Origin: Pseudomonadota bacterium
GTDB taxonomy: Bacteria > Pseudomonadota > Gammaproteobacteria > Burkholderiales > Burkholderiaceae_C
Direction: 5' to 3'
Assembly: GCA_018241225.1 (NCBI GenBank)
Contig: JAFEEG010000005.1
Coordinates: forward strand, 40,024 to 104,023
DNA length: 64,000 nucleotides
Part shown: positions 1 to 11,009 of the stretch, piece after piece
Position numbering within the stretch: position 1 is the first letter of the stretch
Layout of the letters: the number at the start of each line of letters is the position of its first letter
The notes under the pieces: generated by a model
What the model was told of the DNA's origin: nothing
What the model saw: only the letters and a program-made list of their open reading frames with translations
The model's database searches: none
Made by a program: the position numbers and the translations under genes

Positions 1-444
1 AAGGCCGCCTACACGGACATCCTGCCCGAAGACCAGCTGGCCCTGCTCGTGCCCGCCTCGCGCGAAGCCAAGTGGCGCGAAGCCATCGAGTACGCCGAGC
101 CGCAGATCCACGTGGCTGAAGTCGACGGCGCCGTGGTGGGTTTCGTGGGCTTCGACCGCTCGCGCGACCCCAAGACGCCCGCCACCGCCGGCGAGATCTG
201 GGCCCTGCACATCAAGCCCGAGCACTGGGGCAAGGGCATCGGCGTGGCCCTGTGGGACGCCGCCCGCGAAGGCCTGGAAGAAGAAGGCTGCACCACCGTC
301 ACCATCTGGGTGGCGCTGCGCAACCAGCGCGCCATCCGCTTCATCGAGCTGGCTGGCTTCAAGCGCGAGATGAAAACCGCCAAGACCACGGCCGTGGGCG
401 CCGTGCGCATCGAAGAGATTCGTTTGAAACGAGACGTGGCCTGA
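1..444 (+). CDS. GNAT family N-acetyltransferase, 5' end outside window
   Basis: The reading frame is open from the first base, so the true start lies upstream; 147 codons are visible. The protein should transfer an acetyl group from acetyl-CoA to an amine, substrate unknown. The central stretch IWALHIKPEHWGKGIG matches GNAT motif A, with the Q/RxxGxG/A acetyl-CoA pyrophosphate loop present as H-W-G-K-G-I-G. It is followed by the helix ALWDAAREGLEEEG and the late strand ITIWVALRNQRAIRFIELAGF, whose 'N-x-x-A-x-x-F/F-x-x-x-G-F' pattern is typical. It precedes the thiC riboswitch in the same direction, but the leader between them implies separate transcription. Confidence 0.8.
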   Translation, partial: KAAYTDILPEDQLALLVPASREAKWREAIEYAEPQIHVAEVDGAVVGFVGFDRSRDPKTPATAGEIWALHIKPEHWGKGIGVALWDAAREGLEEEGCTTVTIWVALRNQRAIRFIELAGFKREMKTAKTTAVGAVRIEEIRLKRDVA

Positions 445-493
445 CAACGGTTCGGGTTGACCGCCGGCGCGATTCGCCCTGACAATCGCGCCT

Positions 494-2627
<2,134 letters not shown>

Positions 2628-2635
2628 AAGTGAAA

Positions 2636-2668
2636 CAGCCCAAGGCGCCTTTCGGCTGCCTTGGGCTG
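2636..2668. terminator. Hairpin between convergent genes, probable bidirectional terminator
   Basis: The inverted repeat CAGCCCAAGGC (2636-2646) pairs perfectly with GCCTTGGGCTG (2658-2668) across an 11-base loop, just after the thiC stop codon and before the stop of the convergent downstream gene. There is no long T-run, so factor-independent termination is likely but not certain. Confidence 0.6.
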
Positions 2669-2690
2669 CTGGATCAAATGAAAGCCGCTG

Positions 2691-3221
2691 TCAGTACGGT
2701 GGTGCAACCACCATGTACTGGCCGTTCTGCGGCACGTACCAGGTGGCGCCGCACTGCTGGTAGACCATGCCGCCGTAGTTGATCGGCACGCAGCCCGCGG
2801 GCACCGTGCGCGTCATGGAGCCGATCACCGCCGAGGTGACGGCCACCGTGGCGGTCACGGCTGCGGCCGTGGCCACTGGGTGGTAGTCGTTGTCCCAGCC
2901 GCAGCAGCCGCCGTGGTTGTTGTCCACGTTCACGTTGACGTTGCGGTTGGAGTTGACGTTGACGTTGCGGTTGGCGTTGACGTTGTTGACGCTGGTGTTG
3001 CGCACGTCCCGCGAGCGCGAATCAGCCCTGGTGTTGTTGACCTGGGGACGCGCCGCGGCGCCGCCGCCCGCATGGCCGCCACCACCGCCCCCGCGTGCCG
3101 CGGCATGGCCACCGCCGCCGCCACCCGCGTGCCGTTGGGCTTCGGCGGGTGCCATGGAACTGGCCAGCAGGATCGCAACCGAGATGGCCGCGAGCGATCG
3201 TGCGAAATTGCTTTTTGTCAT
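2691..3221 (-). CDS. Secreted Gly/His- and Asn/Val-repeat protein of unknown function
   Basis: The 176-residue product begins with a typical Sec signal peptide (MTKSNFARSLAAISVAILLASSMAPAEA). A Gly-His-Ala-rich segment (about residues 30-58) follows, then an Asn-Val-Arg repeat region (about 78-102, units such as NRNVNVNS). After these come HGGCCGW, a hydrophobic Ala/Val/Thr stretch (about 118-138) that could insert in a membrane, and a C-terminal GCVPINYGGMVYQQCGATWYV motif with two cysteines. That tail resembles small surface proteins whose Cys pair frames a YYxC-like fold. It lies 15 bases after the lipoprotein gene at 3237 and is probably cotranscribed. I cannot assign a function. Confidence 0.8.
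   Translation of the reverse strand: MTKSNFARSLAAISVAILLASSMAPAEAQRHAGGGGGGHAAARGGGGGGHAGGGAAARPQVNNTRADSRSRDVRNTSVNNVNANRNVNVNSNRNVNVNVDNNHGGCCGWDNDYHPVATAAAVTATVAVTSAVIGSMTRTVPAGCVPINYGGMVYQQCGATWYVPQNGQYMVVAPPY
2929..2985. repeat. 24-base in-frame tandem repeat coding for Asn-Val-Arg units
   Basis: Two near-identical 24-base units (2929-2952 and 2953-2976) plus a partial third are built from ttgacg, ttgacg, ttgcgg and ttggag/cg hexamers. On the minus strand each unit codes for an eight-residue block of the NRNVNVNS type inside the secreted protein at 2691-3221. Because the unit is a multiple of three, changes in repeat number would preserve the frame. Confidence 0.8.
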
Positions 3222-3236
3222 GGCGTGCGTGCTCCC

Positions 3237-4070
3237 TTATTGCTTCTTGGCCGGAACCATGTTGATGGCCTTGGCGCCGGCTGGCGGCACGAAGGTGAAG
3301 GAGGAATCCTTGAACGAGGGCTTGAGGTTCCAGCGGAAATCGGTAACGGACTGCGGACGCGCATCGTCCTGCAGGCTGGTGACGACCAGCTTCATGGGCA
3401 ACGGATTGGCCCCGGCGCTCAGCCAGATCTGCCAGTCGATGCCGGCCTGGCGGAAGGCGTACTGGTCGCACAGCGTGCCGTTCACGATGGCCTGGCCGGC
3501 ATTCATGGCCGACTGGATGTTGTCGTAGGGCGCGGCGGGCGTGCCCCAGACGAACAGGTCGGCCGCGGGCAGCTCGACGTTGAAGTCGGCGCGCAGCTTC
3601 TGCACCAGGTCGGCCACCGTGCCGGAGTAGTCGACGGAAGAGTAGTAGTTGGTGTCGGGGAACAGCAGCGTGACCTTCTTGCCGTCGAAGTTGAGCACGC
3701 GCCGCGAGGTTGCCGTGGCGGTGGACGCCTTGATGCGGTTGGGTTGTGCCACGTCGATGTCGGCCGAGGCGGAGTGCATCAGCTTCTGCCCGTCCTTGAG
3801 CACGCGCTCGCCGGTGAGGTCGAGCGTGACCTGGTAGCGCTGCAGCGTGCGCAGGTAGGCCCCCATGTTCTTCAGCGCCTGCACGGCCGACGGGTCCACC
3901 AGGTTCTGCGACTGTGCGGCAGGAGCCGGTGCGGCAGCGGCGCTGGAAGCGGGCGCGGAAGAAGCCGCGGGAGCGGCAGACGCTGAAGAAGATGGAGGCG
4001 GGCTGCTGGTGCTGCACGCCGCCAGAAAGGCAGCGGCGCAAAGAGCGGTGCTGAGCTTTGTGAATTTCAT
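3237..4070 (-). CDS. DUF2092-type lipoprotein
   Basis: The 277-residue product starts [23 protein letters not shown], a signal peptide with lipobox L-A-A-C, so it should be an envelope lipoprotein with the acyl group on Cys19. A Ser/Ala/Pro-rich linker (about 20-55) precedes a beta-rich domain with [29 protein letters not shown] and [26 protein letters not shown]. These agree with the DUF2092/LolA-like fold of predicted periplasmic proteins. The open frame extends far upstream, but the lipoprotein signal fixes the start at 4070. It is followed directly by the secreted repeat protein at 2691 in the same direction, which suggests a two-gene envelope operon. The exact role is unknown. Confidence 0.83.
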   Translation of the reverse strand: MKFTKLSTALCAAAFLAACSTSSPPPSSSASAAPAASSAPASSAAAAPAPAAQSQNLVDPSAVQALKNMGAYLRTLQRYQVTLDLTGERVLKDGQKLMHSASADIDVAQPNRIKASTATATSRRVLNFDGKKVTLLFPDTNYYSSVDYSGTVADLVQKLRADFNVELPAADLFVWGTPAAPYDNIQSAMNAGQAIVNGTLCDQYAFRQAGIDWQIWLSAGANPLPMKLVVTSLQDDARPQSVTDFRWNLKPSFKDSSFTFVPPAGAKAINMVPAKKQ

Positions 4071-4188
4071 TGACTGGACTCCCGAGATGCCGAAACCGGC
4101 GGAAGTTGGCGAACTTAACCGGCATGTCCGGGCCTGTCCAGACCCGCCGGTAGGATGCTTACCTTGGTTCAACTCCATTTCAACATCC

Positions 4189-5112
4189 ATGGCCTCCAGC
4201 CTGCTGCTGCTGCTTGACGATATTGCGACAGTTCTAGACGACGTTTCCGTCCTGGCCAAGGTCGCAGCCAAGAAGACGGCCGGCGTGCTGGGCGACGACC
4301 TGGCGCTCAACGCGCAGCAGGTCAGCGGCGTCAAGGCCGACCGCGAACTGCCGGTGGTGTGGGCCGTGGCCAAGGGCTCGTTCGTGAACAAGGCCATCCT
4401 GGTGCCGGCGGCGCTGCTCATCGGCACCTTCGCGCCGTGGGCGGTCATTCCGCTGCTGATGATCGGCGGTGCCTTCCTGTGCTTCGAGGGCGTGGAGAAG
4501 CTGGCCCACAAGTTCCTGCACAAGGAGGAGGCGCAGGCCGAGCGCGCCGAACTGGAGCAGGCCCTGGCCGATCAGTCGGTCGACCTGCGCGCGGTGGAGA
4601 AGGACAAGATCAAGGGCGCCATCCGCACCGACTTCATTCTTTCTGCAGAGATCATCGTCATCACCCTGGGCACCGTGGCGGGCCAGTCATTTACCACGCA
4701 GCTGACGGTGCTGGTGGGCATTGCCATTGCCATGACCATCGGCGTGTACGGGCTGGTCGCCGGCATCGTGAAGCTGGACGACGCGGGCCTGTACCTGAGC
4801 CAGCGCGCCAACGGCGCGGCCCAGGCGCTGGGCCGCGGCCTGTTGCGCCTGGCGCCTTGGCTGATGAAGGTGCTTTCGGTCCTGGGCACGGCCGCCATGT
4901 TCCTTGTGGGGGGCGGTATCCTGGTGCACGGCGTGCCGGCGCTGGGGCATGCCATCGAAGCGTGGCTGGGCCAATGGGGTTCGGTGGCCTCCGTGCTGGG
5001 GTCGATGCTGGCCAACCTGGCGGTGGGCGTTGTCGCCGGCGCCGTCGTGCTGCTGGCGGTGGAAGTGGGCAAGAAGCTGCTGGGCAAGAAGGCCGCGCCC
5101 GGCCACGGCTAG
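4189..5112 (+). CDS. DUF808 family inner-membrane protein (YedI-like)
   Basis: The 307-residue protein opens with [42 protein letters not shown], the signature N-terminus of the DUF808/YedI family. Hydrophobic segments follow at about residues 67-95, 150-200, 225-250 and 265-295. A conserved charged segment [25 protein letters not shown] sits between the first membrane pair and [17 protein letters not shown]. The family is widespread in Proteobacteria and of unknown function; transport has been suggested only by topology. The frame is open further upstream, but the family start fixes the ATG at 4189. It ends by overlapping the convergent cupin gene by four bases. Confidence 0.87.
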   Translation: MASSLLLLLDDIATVLDDVSVLAKVAAKKTAGVLGDDLALNAQQVSGVKADRELPVVWAVAKGSFVNKAILVPAALLIGTFAPWAVIPLLMIGGAFLCFEGVEKLAHKFLHKEEAQAERAELEQALADQSVDLRAVEKDKIKGAIRTDFILSAEIIVITLGTVAGQSFTTQLTVLVGIAIAMTIGVYGLVAGIVKLDDAGLYLSQRANGAAQALGRGLLRLAPWLMKVLSVLGTAAMFLVGGGILVHGVPALGHAIEAWLGQWGSVASVLGSMLANLAVGVVAGAVVLLAVEVGKKLLGKKAAPGHG

Positions 5113-5495
5113 GCCAGGTAAGGCCGCACCTTGTCCTGCTCGGCCGGGTCATTGCGCGCCACCACCGCGCGCGCCGCTTCGGTGCTGCTCAGGTTGATGG
5201 CCACGTGCGGCACGCCCGGCGGAATGAAGAGGAAGTCGCCCGCCTCGCTGACCACCGATTGCGCCAGGCCATCGCCGTAGATCGTTTCCACGCGCCCGTG
5301 CAGCACGTAGATGGCCGTCTCGTGGCCCTCATGGAAATGCGCCTCCGAGCGTGCACCGGGCGGGATGACCACCAGGTGCATCGACAGCCCCTGCGCCGCG
5401 CAGCTCTGGCCCGAGATGCCGATGAAGTAGGGCAGGCGCTGGCTGGTGTCGATGCCGGCCGTGGGGCGGATGGCGGTGACTGTGCGACTGGACAT
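5109..5495 (-). CDS. Small single-domain cupin protein
   Basis: The 128-residue product carries one cupin_2 barrel. Motif 1 reads [26 protein letters not shown], with metal-type His residues spaced H-x-H-x3-E/H. Motif 2 reads [18 protein letters not shown]. Such small cupins act as sugar or aromatic isomerases, dioxygenases or sensors, and the substrate here is not evident. It stands alone on the minus strand with its own upstream gap (5496-5574). Its stop overlaps the convergent DUF808 gene. Confidence 0.85.
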   Translation of the reverse strand: MSSRTVTAIRPTAGIDTSQRLPYFIGISGQSCAAQGLSMHLVVIPPGARSEAHFHEGHETAIYVLHGRVETIYGDGLAQSVVSEAGDFLFIPPGVPHVAINLSSTEAARAVVARNDPAEQDKVRPYLA

Positions 5496-5574
5496 CGGGG
5501 CACCTGCGGATGGTCGTTACGACACGCAACGTTAGTGCAGGACGGGCGGACGCGTCAAAAAAACGCGTTGGCCG

Positions 5575-6291
5575 TCAACCCACCACGTCGGGCGGCAGGT
5601 AGATCCTGGCCAGGCCCTTGGCAATCGCCTCCACGATCTGCTCCTTGCGCAGGCCGATATGCGACTTCAGCGCCTCCTGCGCCGCGGCCTCGTCGCGCGC
5701 CTGCAGGGCCTTGAGGATCTGCAGGTGCTCCTTCTGCGTGGCGCTGCGGCCCACGTTCTCCATGTCGATCCAGCGGATGAAGCGGATGCGCTCGTTGAGC
5801 ACGCCCAGCATGCGGCGCAGCTCCTGGTTGCGCGCCATGTCCGCCACGCGCAGGTGAAAGCCCTCGTCCAGCTCCACCAACTGCTCCACCGGCGTGTCCG
5901 GCGCAGCCTTCTGGCTGGCCGCCAGGTAGGCCTTGGCCTGGGCGATCTCCTCGTCGGTGGCGCGCGCAATGGCCAGCGACAGGCAGGCGCTTTCGATGGC
6001 AACGCGGGCCTCGTACAGGTCGAGCGTCTCCTGCACGTCCAGCGGGCGGCGCACGAAGCCGCGCGTGGCCGGCAGCAAGAAGCCGTCGTTCACCAGGCGG
6101 GTGAGGGCCTCGCGCACCGGCGTGCGGCTCACGCCCAGGCGCTGGGCCAGCTCGATCTCGCTCAGGCGCTCGCCCGGCTTGAGCTGGTAGGAGATCGCCA
6201 TGTCGCGCAGCGCCTCGAAAACGCCCGAGCCGCGCTCGCGGCGCGTCTTGGAAATGGGCGCGGGCACGTCCCGCCTGCTTGTGCTCTGCAT
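5575..6291 (-). CDS. GntR/FadR-family transcriptional regulator
   Basis: The 238-residue protein has an N-terminal winged helix (about residues 22-90: VFEALRDMAISYQLKPGERLSEIELAQRLGVSRTPVREALTRLVNDGFL), the classic GntR DNA-binding pattern. The C-terminal FCD all-helical ligand domain (about 98-225) contains EARVAIESACLSLAIARAT, LDEGFHLRVADMARN and KEHLQILKALQARD, with the D/H residues that usually hold a metal. It is divergent from the TPP-enzyme operon that starts 54 bases away, so it probably represses that operon and itself. The ligand is likely an organic acid related to the operon substrate (inference). Confidence 0.93.
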   Translation of the reverse strand: MQSTSRRDVPAPISKTRRERGSGVFEALRDMAISYQLKPGERLSEIELAQRLGVSRTPVREALTRLVNDGFLLPATRGFVRRPLDVQETLDLYEARVAIESACLSLAIARATDEEIAQAKAYLAASQKAAPDTPVEQLVELDEGFHLRVADMARNQELRRMLGVLNERIRFIRWIDMENVGRSATQKEHLQILKALQARDEAAAQEALKSHIGLRKEQIVEAIAKGLARIYLPPDVVG

Positions 6292-6298
6292 GCTTTTA

Positions 6299-6306
6299 AG
6301 TATACT
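6299..6306. promoter_or_regulatory. Candidate GntR operator in divergent promoter
   Basis: The palindrome AGTATACT lies between the GntR start (6291) and the TPP-enzyme start (6345), flanked by AT-rich sequence unlike the surrounding coding DNA. FadR-subfamily regulators often bind short palindromes centred on GTATAC, so this is the natural operator. It would cover both divergent promoters. Confidence 0.5.
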
Positions 6307-6344
6307 GAAGTGAGTTCTTAACCGATTTCGCTGGAGCTTATCGA

Positions 6345-8039
6345 ATGTCTTCCATGAACGGCGCCGACGCCCTGGTGCGCATGCTGCAACTCAACGGCGT
6401 CAAGCACATCTTCGGATTGTGCGGCGACACCAGCCTGCCTTTCTACGACGCGCTGGCGCGCCTGGACCACGGCATGGACCACGTGCTCACCCGCGACGAG
6501 CGCAGCGCCGCCTACATGGCCGATGCCTATGCTCGCGTCACCGGCAAGCCCGGCGTGTGCGAAGGCCCCAGCGGCGGCGGCGCCACCTACCTGCTGCCCG
6601 GCCTGGTGGAGGCCAACGAGTCGGCCATTCCGGTGCTGGGCATCACGTCCGACGTGTCGGTGGGCGCGCGCGGCAAGTTCCCCCTGACCGAGCTGGACCA
6701 GCAGGCGCTCTACCAGCCGCTGACCAAGTGGAACACCACCATCGATCGCGTGGACCAGATCCCGCACGCGGTGCGCAGTGCCTTCCGCGCCATGGTCACC
6801 GGCCGGCCCGGCGCCACGCACATCTGCCTGCCCTACGACGTGCAAAAGCACGCCATCGACCCGGGCGACGTGTGGGCGCAGCCCGGGCACGACCACTACC
6901 CGGCCTATCGCTTCGCCCCCGACCCGGCCGAGGTGGAGCGAGCGGCCGCCATGCTGGCCGCGGCGCGCTGCCCGGTCATCGTGTGCGGCGGCGGCGTGGT
7001 CATCTCCGGCGCCCACGCCGAACTGGAGGCGCTGGCCACGCAGCTGAATGCTCCCGTGTGCCTGACCATCAGCGGCAGCGGCAGCCTGCCCAGCGGCCAC
7101 CCGCTCAATGCCGGCGTGATCGGCACCAACGGCGGCGTGGAGGCCACGCGCGACGTCATCGCCCAGGCCGACCTGGTGCTGTTCATCGGCGCACGTGCCG
7201 GCTCCACCACCACCGAGCACTGGAAGATGCCGGCGCGCGAGGTCGCCATCCTGCACCTGGACATCGACCCCGGCACCATCGCCACCAACTACCGCACCGA
7301 CGTGGCCCTCGTGGGCGATGCGCGCCTGGGCCTGGCGGCGCTGGCCACTGCGGTGCACGAACGCATTGCACACCGCCCGGCCGATGCCGCCGACGGCCGT
7401 GCCATCGTGGCGCGCAGCCGCGCACGGAAGCAGGCCTTCTTCGCCGGCCTGGCGCAATCCACCGACCGGCCCATCAAGCCCGAGCGCGTGGTGGATGCGC
7501 TCAACCGCCTGCTGCCGGCCAACGCCGTGGTGGTGGCCGACCCCGGCACGCCATGCCCGTATTTCGCCGCGTACTTCGATGCGCCGCAGGCCGGGCGCCA
7601 CTTCATCACCAACCGTGCCCACGGCGCGCTGGGCTTCTCGATGGCCGCCGGCGTGGGCGCTGCCTTCGGCCGGCCCGACGCCACCGTGGTCTCTGTCATG
7701 GGCGACGGCAGCTTCGGCTTTACCTGCGGCGAGATGGAGACCATCGTGCGTCGGGGCGTGCCGCTGAAGATGATCGTGTTCTCCAACTCGGTGTTCGGCT
7801 GGATCAAGGCCAGCCAGAAGACGGGCTACGACGAGCGCTACTACTCGGTGGACTTCAACCGCACCAACCACGCACGCGTGGCCGAAGCCTTCGGCGTGAA
7901 GGCCTGGCGGGTCGAGGACCCGAGCGAGCTGGAAGCCGCGCTCAAGGCGGCGCTGGCACACGACGGCCCGGCCCTGGTGGACGTGGTGTCGCAGCAATTG
8001 CAGGACACTGCGGTGCCGGTCAGCCAGTGGATGGGCTGA
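6345..8039 (+). CDS. Thiamin-pyrophosphate enzyme of the acetolactate synthase superfamily
   Basis: The 564-residue protein has the three-domain TPP-enzyme order. The N-terminal pyrimidine-binding domain carries the activating Glu in LTRDERSAAYMADAYAR and GVCEGPSGGGATYLL. The central Rossmann-like domain spans about residues 195-325. The C-terminal pyrophosphate-binding domain has GDGSFGFTCGEMETIVRRGVPLKMIVFSNSVFGW, the GDG-x(~26)-N magnesium/TPP motif. It lacks a regulatory-subunit neighbour, so a catabolic decarboxylase or carboligase is more likely than isoleucine/valine synthesis. It heads an operon with a Bug receptor and a VOC protein and is probably controlled by the divergent GntR protein. 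The substrate is unknown. Confidence 0.9.
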   Translation: MSSMNGADALVRMLQLNGVKHIFGLCGDTSLPFYDALARLDHGMDHVLTRDERSAAYMADAYARVTGKPGVCEGPSGGGATYLLPGLVEANESAIPVLGITSDVSVGARGKFPLTELDQQALYQPLTKWNTTIDRVDQIPHAVRSAFRAMVTGRPGATHICLPYDVQKHAIDPGDVWAQPGHDHYPAYRFAPDPAEVERAAAMLAAARCPVIVCGGGVVISGAHAELEALATQLNAPVCLTISGSGSLPSGHPLNAGVIGTNGGVEATRDVIAQADLVLFIGARAGSTTTEHWKMPAREVAILHLDIDPGTIATNYRTDVALVGDARLGLAALATAVHERIAHRPADAADGRAIVARSRARKQAFFAGLAQSTDRPIKPERVVDALNRLLPANAVVVADPGTPCPYFAAYFDAPQAGRHFITNRAHGALGFSMAAGVGAAFGRPDATVVSVMGDGSFGFTCGEMETIVRRGVPLKMIVFSNSVFGWIKASQKTGYDERYYSVDFNRTNHARVAEAFGVKAWRVEDPSELEAALKAALAHDGPALVDVVSQQLQDTAVPVSQWMG

Positions 8040-8103
8040 GCACAGGCGATAAACGTTCAATATCCGGTTTTCACGAGCAGCAGCATTGAAAGGCCAACAG
8101 AAG

Positions 8104-9087
8104 ATGCAGATCGAATTCGACCGACTCAACAGGCGCCAGGCCCTCGTGGCGACGGCCGCGCTGGGCCTTGCCGGCGGCGCGGCGGCGCAGTCCTCCGACG
8201 GGCCGCTGCACATGGTCGTCACCTTCCCGCCCGGGGGCAGCACCGACATCGTCTCGCGCATCATGCAGCCCGAACTGGAAAAGCGCCTGGGCCGCCCGGT
8301 GGTGGTCGAGAACAAGCCCGGCGCCGCCAGCCAACTGGCCACCAACTACGTGGCCAAGTCGGCACCCAACGGCAGCACGGTGCTGGTGAGCTTCGACACG
8401 CACGCCATCAACCCCATCGCCAAGGCGAAGCTGCCCTACGACACCTTCAAGGACTTTGCCGGCATCACGCTGGCGGTGCGTTTCCCGCTGGTGATCGGCG
8501 CCTCGGCTTCGGTGCCCGCCAAGGACCTGCGTGGCTTCATCGCCGCGGCGCGCAAGGAGCCGGCACGCTACAGCTATGCGTCCACCGGCGTGGGCTCCAT
8601 GAACCACCTGGTGATGGAGGACATCAAGCGCCGTGCCGGCGTGTATGTGCTGCACGTGCCCTACGGCGGCGGCGGACCGGCCGTGCAAGCCGTGGTGGGC
8701 GATGTATCGCAGCTCACGCTGCTGAGCTATGCAGCGCTCAAGGGTCAGATCGCCGCCGGCAAGATCAAGGCACTGGCGGTGACCGGTGCGAGTCGCCTGC
8801 CCGAGCTGCCCGACGTGCCCACGGTGGCCGAGTCCGGCTTCCCGGGCTTCGAGGCCTATTCGTGGATCGGCATCTTCGCGCCCGCGGCCACGCCGGCCGA
8901 CAAGCTGGCCACGCTGACCGAGGGCTTCCGCGCAGCGCTGAAGACACCCGAGGTGAGCAAGCTGCTCACCCAGCAGGGCTTCGAGGTCATGGCCACCGAC
9001 GGCGCCAGCGTCGACAAGTACGCCCGTGCCGAGTACGAGCGCTGGAACGCCTTCGTTCGCGAAACGCATCTCAAGCTCGAGGAGTGA
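8104..9087 (+). CDS. Bug-family periplasmic solute receptor
   Basis: The 327-residue protein belongs to the tripartite tricarboxylate transporter receptor (Bug) family, periplasmic proteins that bind carboxylates. The N-terminus (MQIEFDRLNRRQALVATAALGLAGGAAAQ) has an R-R-Q-A-L pattern that could be a Tat signal, ending in A-x-A-Q. Family signatures follow: VVTFPPGGSTDIVSRIMQPELEKRLGRPVVVENKPGAASQLATNYVAKSAPNG and YSYASTGVGSMNHLVMEDIKRRAG. The ATG at 8104 is preferred over an upstream TTG at 8086. It follows the TPP enzyme by 64 bases and precedes the VOC gene by 4, so it probably delivers the operon's substrate. No membrane TctA/TctB partner is in the window. Confidence 0.92.
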   Translation: MQIEFDRLNRRQALVATAALGLAGGAAAQSSDGPLHMVVTFPPGGSTDIVSRIMQPELEKRLGRPVVVENKPGAASQLATNYVAKSAPNGSTVLVSFDTHAINPIAKAKLPYDTFKDFAGITLAVRFPLVIGASASVPAKDLRGFIAAARKEPARYSYASTGVGSMNHLVMEDIKRRAGVYVLHVPYGGGGPAVQAVVGDVSQLTLLSYAALKGQIAAGKIKALAVTGASRLPELPDVPTVAESGFPGFEAYSWIGIFAPAATPADKLATLTEGFRAALKTPEVSKLLTQQGFEVMATDGASVDKYARAEYERWNAFVRETHLKLEE

Positions 9088-9091
9088 CGGC

Positions 9092-9817
9092 ATGACCATG
9101 GCGCTGGACCACGTGGTGATCGCGGTGGCCTCGCTGGAGCAGGCCGTGGCCGACTACCAGCGCGCGGGCTTTACCGTCATTGCAGGCGGCAGGCACCCGG
9201 GCCGCAACACCGCCAATGCGCTGGTCGTGTTCGAGGACGGCAGCTACCTGGAGCTGATTGCCTACTCCGCGCCTTCGCCCGAGGAGCGCTGGTGGCGCGT
9301 GCTCGATGCGGCCGGCGAGGGCTTTGTCGACTTCGCGCTTCTACCCACGGACATCGACGCCGCCGTGGCCCAGGCGCGCCAGCGCGGCCTGAGCGAACTC
9401 ACGGCCGTTCCCGGTGCGCGCAACCGGCCCGACGGCGTGCGCATTGCATGGAGCTCCGCGCGCCAGCAGCGGCACGACCTGCCGTTTCTGTGCGCGGACA
9501 TCACGCCCAGGGCGCTGCGCGTGCCCGAAGGCGATGTGCGGCGCCATGCCAACGGCGCGCTCGGCATTTCCCGGGTGCAGGTTGCCGTGCACGACGTGGC
9601 CGCCAGCCTTGCGCGCTATCGCATGCTGCTGGGCGACAGCGTCGTGGTCGATGGACGTGTGCGCTTGCACGGCTTCGGGGTCGAGCTGCTCGCAGAGCCG
9701 GGCAGGGCGCGCGGCGAAGGGCCCTGCGCCATCACGCTGGCGGTCGATGCGCAGCACCAGGGGCCGCAGCACATCGACCCTGCGCTCACGCACGGGGCTG
9801 CAATCCAGCTTCGATAG
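9092..9817 (+). CDS. VOC/glyoxalase-like domain protein
   Basis: The 241-residue protein begins MTMALDHVVIAVASLEQAVADYQRAGFTVIAGGRHPGRNTANALVVFEDGSYLELIAYSAP. This is the glyoxalase-like (PF13468-type) start with the metal-ligand His in LDHVVIAV and Glu in YLELIA. A second half repeats the fold (GISRVQVAVHDVAASLARYRMLLGD). Members include dioxygenases, epimerases and lyases acting on metal-chelated substrates. It follows the Bug gene by 4 bases in the GntR-linked operon, so it likely acts on the same compound as the TPP enzyme. The specific reaction is unknown. Confidence 0.87.
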   Translation: MTMALDHVVIAVASLEQAVADYQRAGFTVIAGGRHPGRNTANALVVFEDGSYLELIAYSAPSPEERWWRVLDAAGEGFVDFALLPTDIDAAVAQARQRGLSELTAVPGARNRPDGVRIAWSSARQQRHDLPFLCADITPRALRVPEGDVRRHANGALGISRVQVAVHDVAASLARYRMLLGDSVVVDGRVRLHGFGVELLAEPGRARGEGPCAITLAVDAQHQGPQHIDPALTHGAAIQLR

Positions 9818-9827
9818 ATGCCTGGCG

Positions 9828-11009
9828 TCAGGCGGCGGCGCGCCGCAGCGCCACCATGGTGATGTCGTCGGCCGCCGCTTCGTGGCGGCTGTAGGCGTCC
9901 AGCGCGGCTTCCACATGCTGCAGCAGCAGCTCGCCCGACGGGGCCGCCGCGGCACCCACGGCCTGCATCAGGCGCGTCTCGCCGAAGGCGCCCTGCGCGC
10001 CGGCGGCCTCGACCACGCCGTCGGTGTAGCCCAGCAGCACTTCACCGGGTGCCAGCTGTGCGCGCCCTACGTCGAAGCGCTGGTCCGCCAGCAGGCCCAG
10101 CGCCGGCCCGGTGGCGCCCAGGCGCTGGCGAACCTCGCCGCCGGCACCGGCGACAAGCGGTGCGTCGTGGCCCGCGTTGATGTAGCTCAGCGTGCCGGTT
10201 TGCGGGTCGAACAGGCCCATGAAGGCCGTCGCGAACATGCTCGCGCGGCCATGCACGCGGGCGATGTAGTCGTTGGTGAGTGCGGCAGTGGCCAGCAGGA
10301 TGTCGGCATGGGCAGTGCCTGGCGCAAAGGCCTGGCTCGCGGTGGCGCGGATCAGGCTGCGGAACAGCGCCATGTACAGCGCCGCGCCCACGCCCTTGTC
10401 GCACACGTCGGCCACCACCACGAACACGCCGCCGTTGCCGTGCACCGGGAACAGGTCGTAGAAGTCGCCCGCCACCTGCCGCGCGGGCCGAAAGCGCACC
10501 GCAATGTCCCAGCCCGGCAGCAGCGGCAGCGAGTCGGGCAGAAAGCCGGCCTGGATGGCGCGGCCGATTTCCAGCTCGCGCTCCATGCTCTGCAGGTGGC
10601 GCATCTCGCCGTCGTGCACGCGCTTCTTCAAGAGGCAGGCATCGACGCGCGCCTGCAGGATGAGCGGGTTGAAGGGCTTGGTCAGGTAGTCGTCCGCCCC
10701 CAGGGCCAGGCACTTGACCACGCTGTCGGTCTCGCCCAGGGCCGAGATCATGATGACCGGGATATGGCGCAGCGCGGGGTCGTCCTTTAGGCGCGCCAGC
10801 ACCTCGTAGCCGTCGATGCCCGGCATCATCACGTCCAGCAGGATCACGTCGAAGTTCTGCGCCTTCAGGCGCTCGAGCGCGCGGTGGCCGTCTTCCACCG
10901 CTTCCACGGCATGGCCGCTGCGCTGCAGGCGCCGGCTGAGGACGTCGCGGTTCATGGGGTTGTCGTCCACCACCAGCGCCCGCGCGGGCATGGCCACCGA
11001 TGCGTTCAT
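9828..11009 (-). CDS. Response regulator fused to PP2C (RsbU/SpoIIE-type) phosphatase
   Basis: The 393-residue protein has an N-terminal receiver (about residues 8-125) with VVDDNPMNRD, phosphoacceptor Asp in VILLDVMMPGIDGYE and YLTKPFNP. A linker helix (LLKKRVHDGEMRHLQSMERELEIGRAIQAGFLPD) leads to a PP2C-like serine phosphatase with metal sites GDFYD and VADVCDKGVGAALYMA, GYTDGVVEA, and terminal DDITMVALRR. Such proteins dephosphorylate STAS anti-anti-sigma factors when their receiver is phosphorylated, here probably the STAS protein at 11979-12323. It is the last gene of the seven-gene operon. The ATG at 11009 overlaps the stop of a 29-codon frame. Confidence 0.93.
   Translation of the reverse strand: MNASVAMPARALVVDDNPMNRDVLSRRLQRSGHAVEAVEDGHRALERLKAQNFDVILLDVMMPGIDGYEVLARLKDDPALRHIPVIMISALGETDSVVKCLALGADDYLTKPFNPLILQARVDACLLKKRVHDGEMRHLQSMERELEIGRAIQAGFLPDSLPLLPGWDIAVRFRPARQVAGDFYDLFPVHGNGGVFVVVADVCDKGVGAALYMALFRSLIRATASQAFAPGTAHADILLATAALTNDYIARVHGRASMFATAFMGLFDPQTGTLSYINAGHDAPLVAGAGGEVRQRLGATGPALGLLADQRFDVGRAQLAPGEVLLGYTDGVVEAAGAQGAFGETRLMQAVGAAAAPSGELLLQHVEAALDAYSRHEAAADDITMVALRRAAA

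Noticed and set aside
2929-2985. Regular short repeats resembling a small CRISPR array
   Set aside because: The 24-base units are in frame within a secreted protein, have no unique spacers and no cas genes nearby.
6318-8345. A 675-codon open frame on the minus strand opposite the TPP-enzyme gene
   Set aside because: It is the shadow of the GC-rich TPP-enzyme gene, with His/Gly/Arg-rich composition and no domain.
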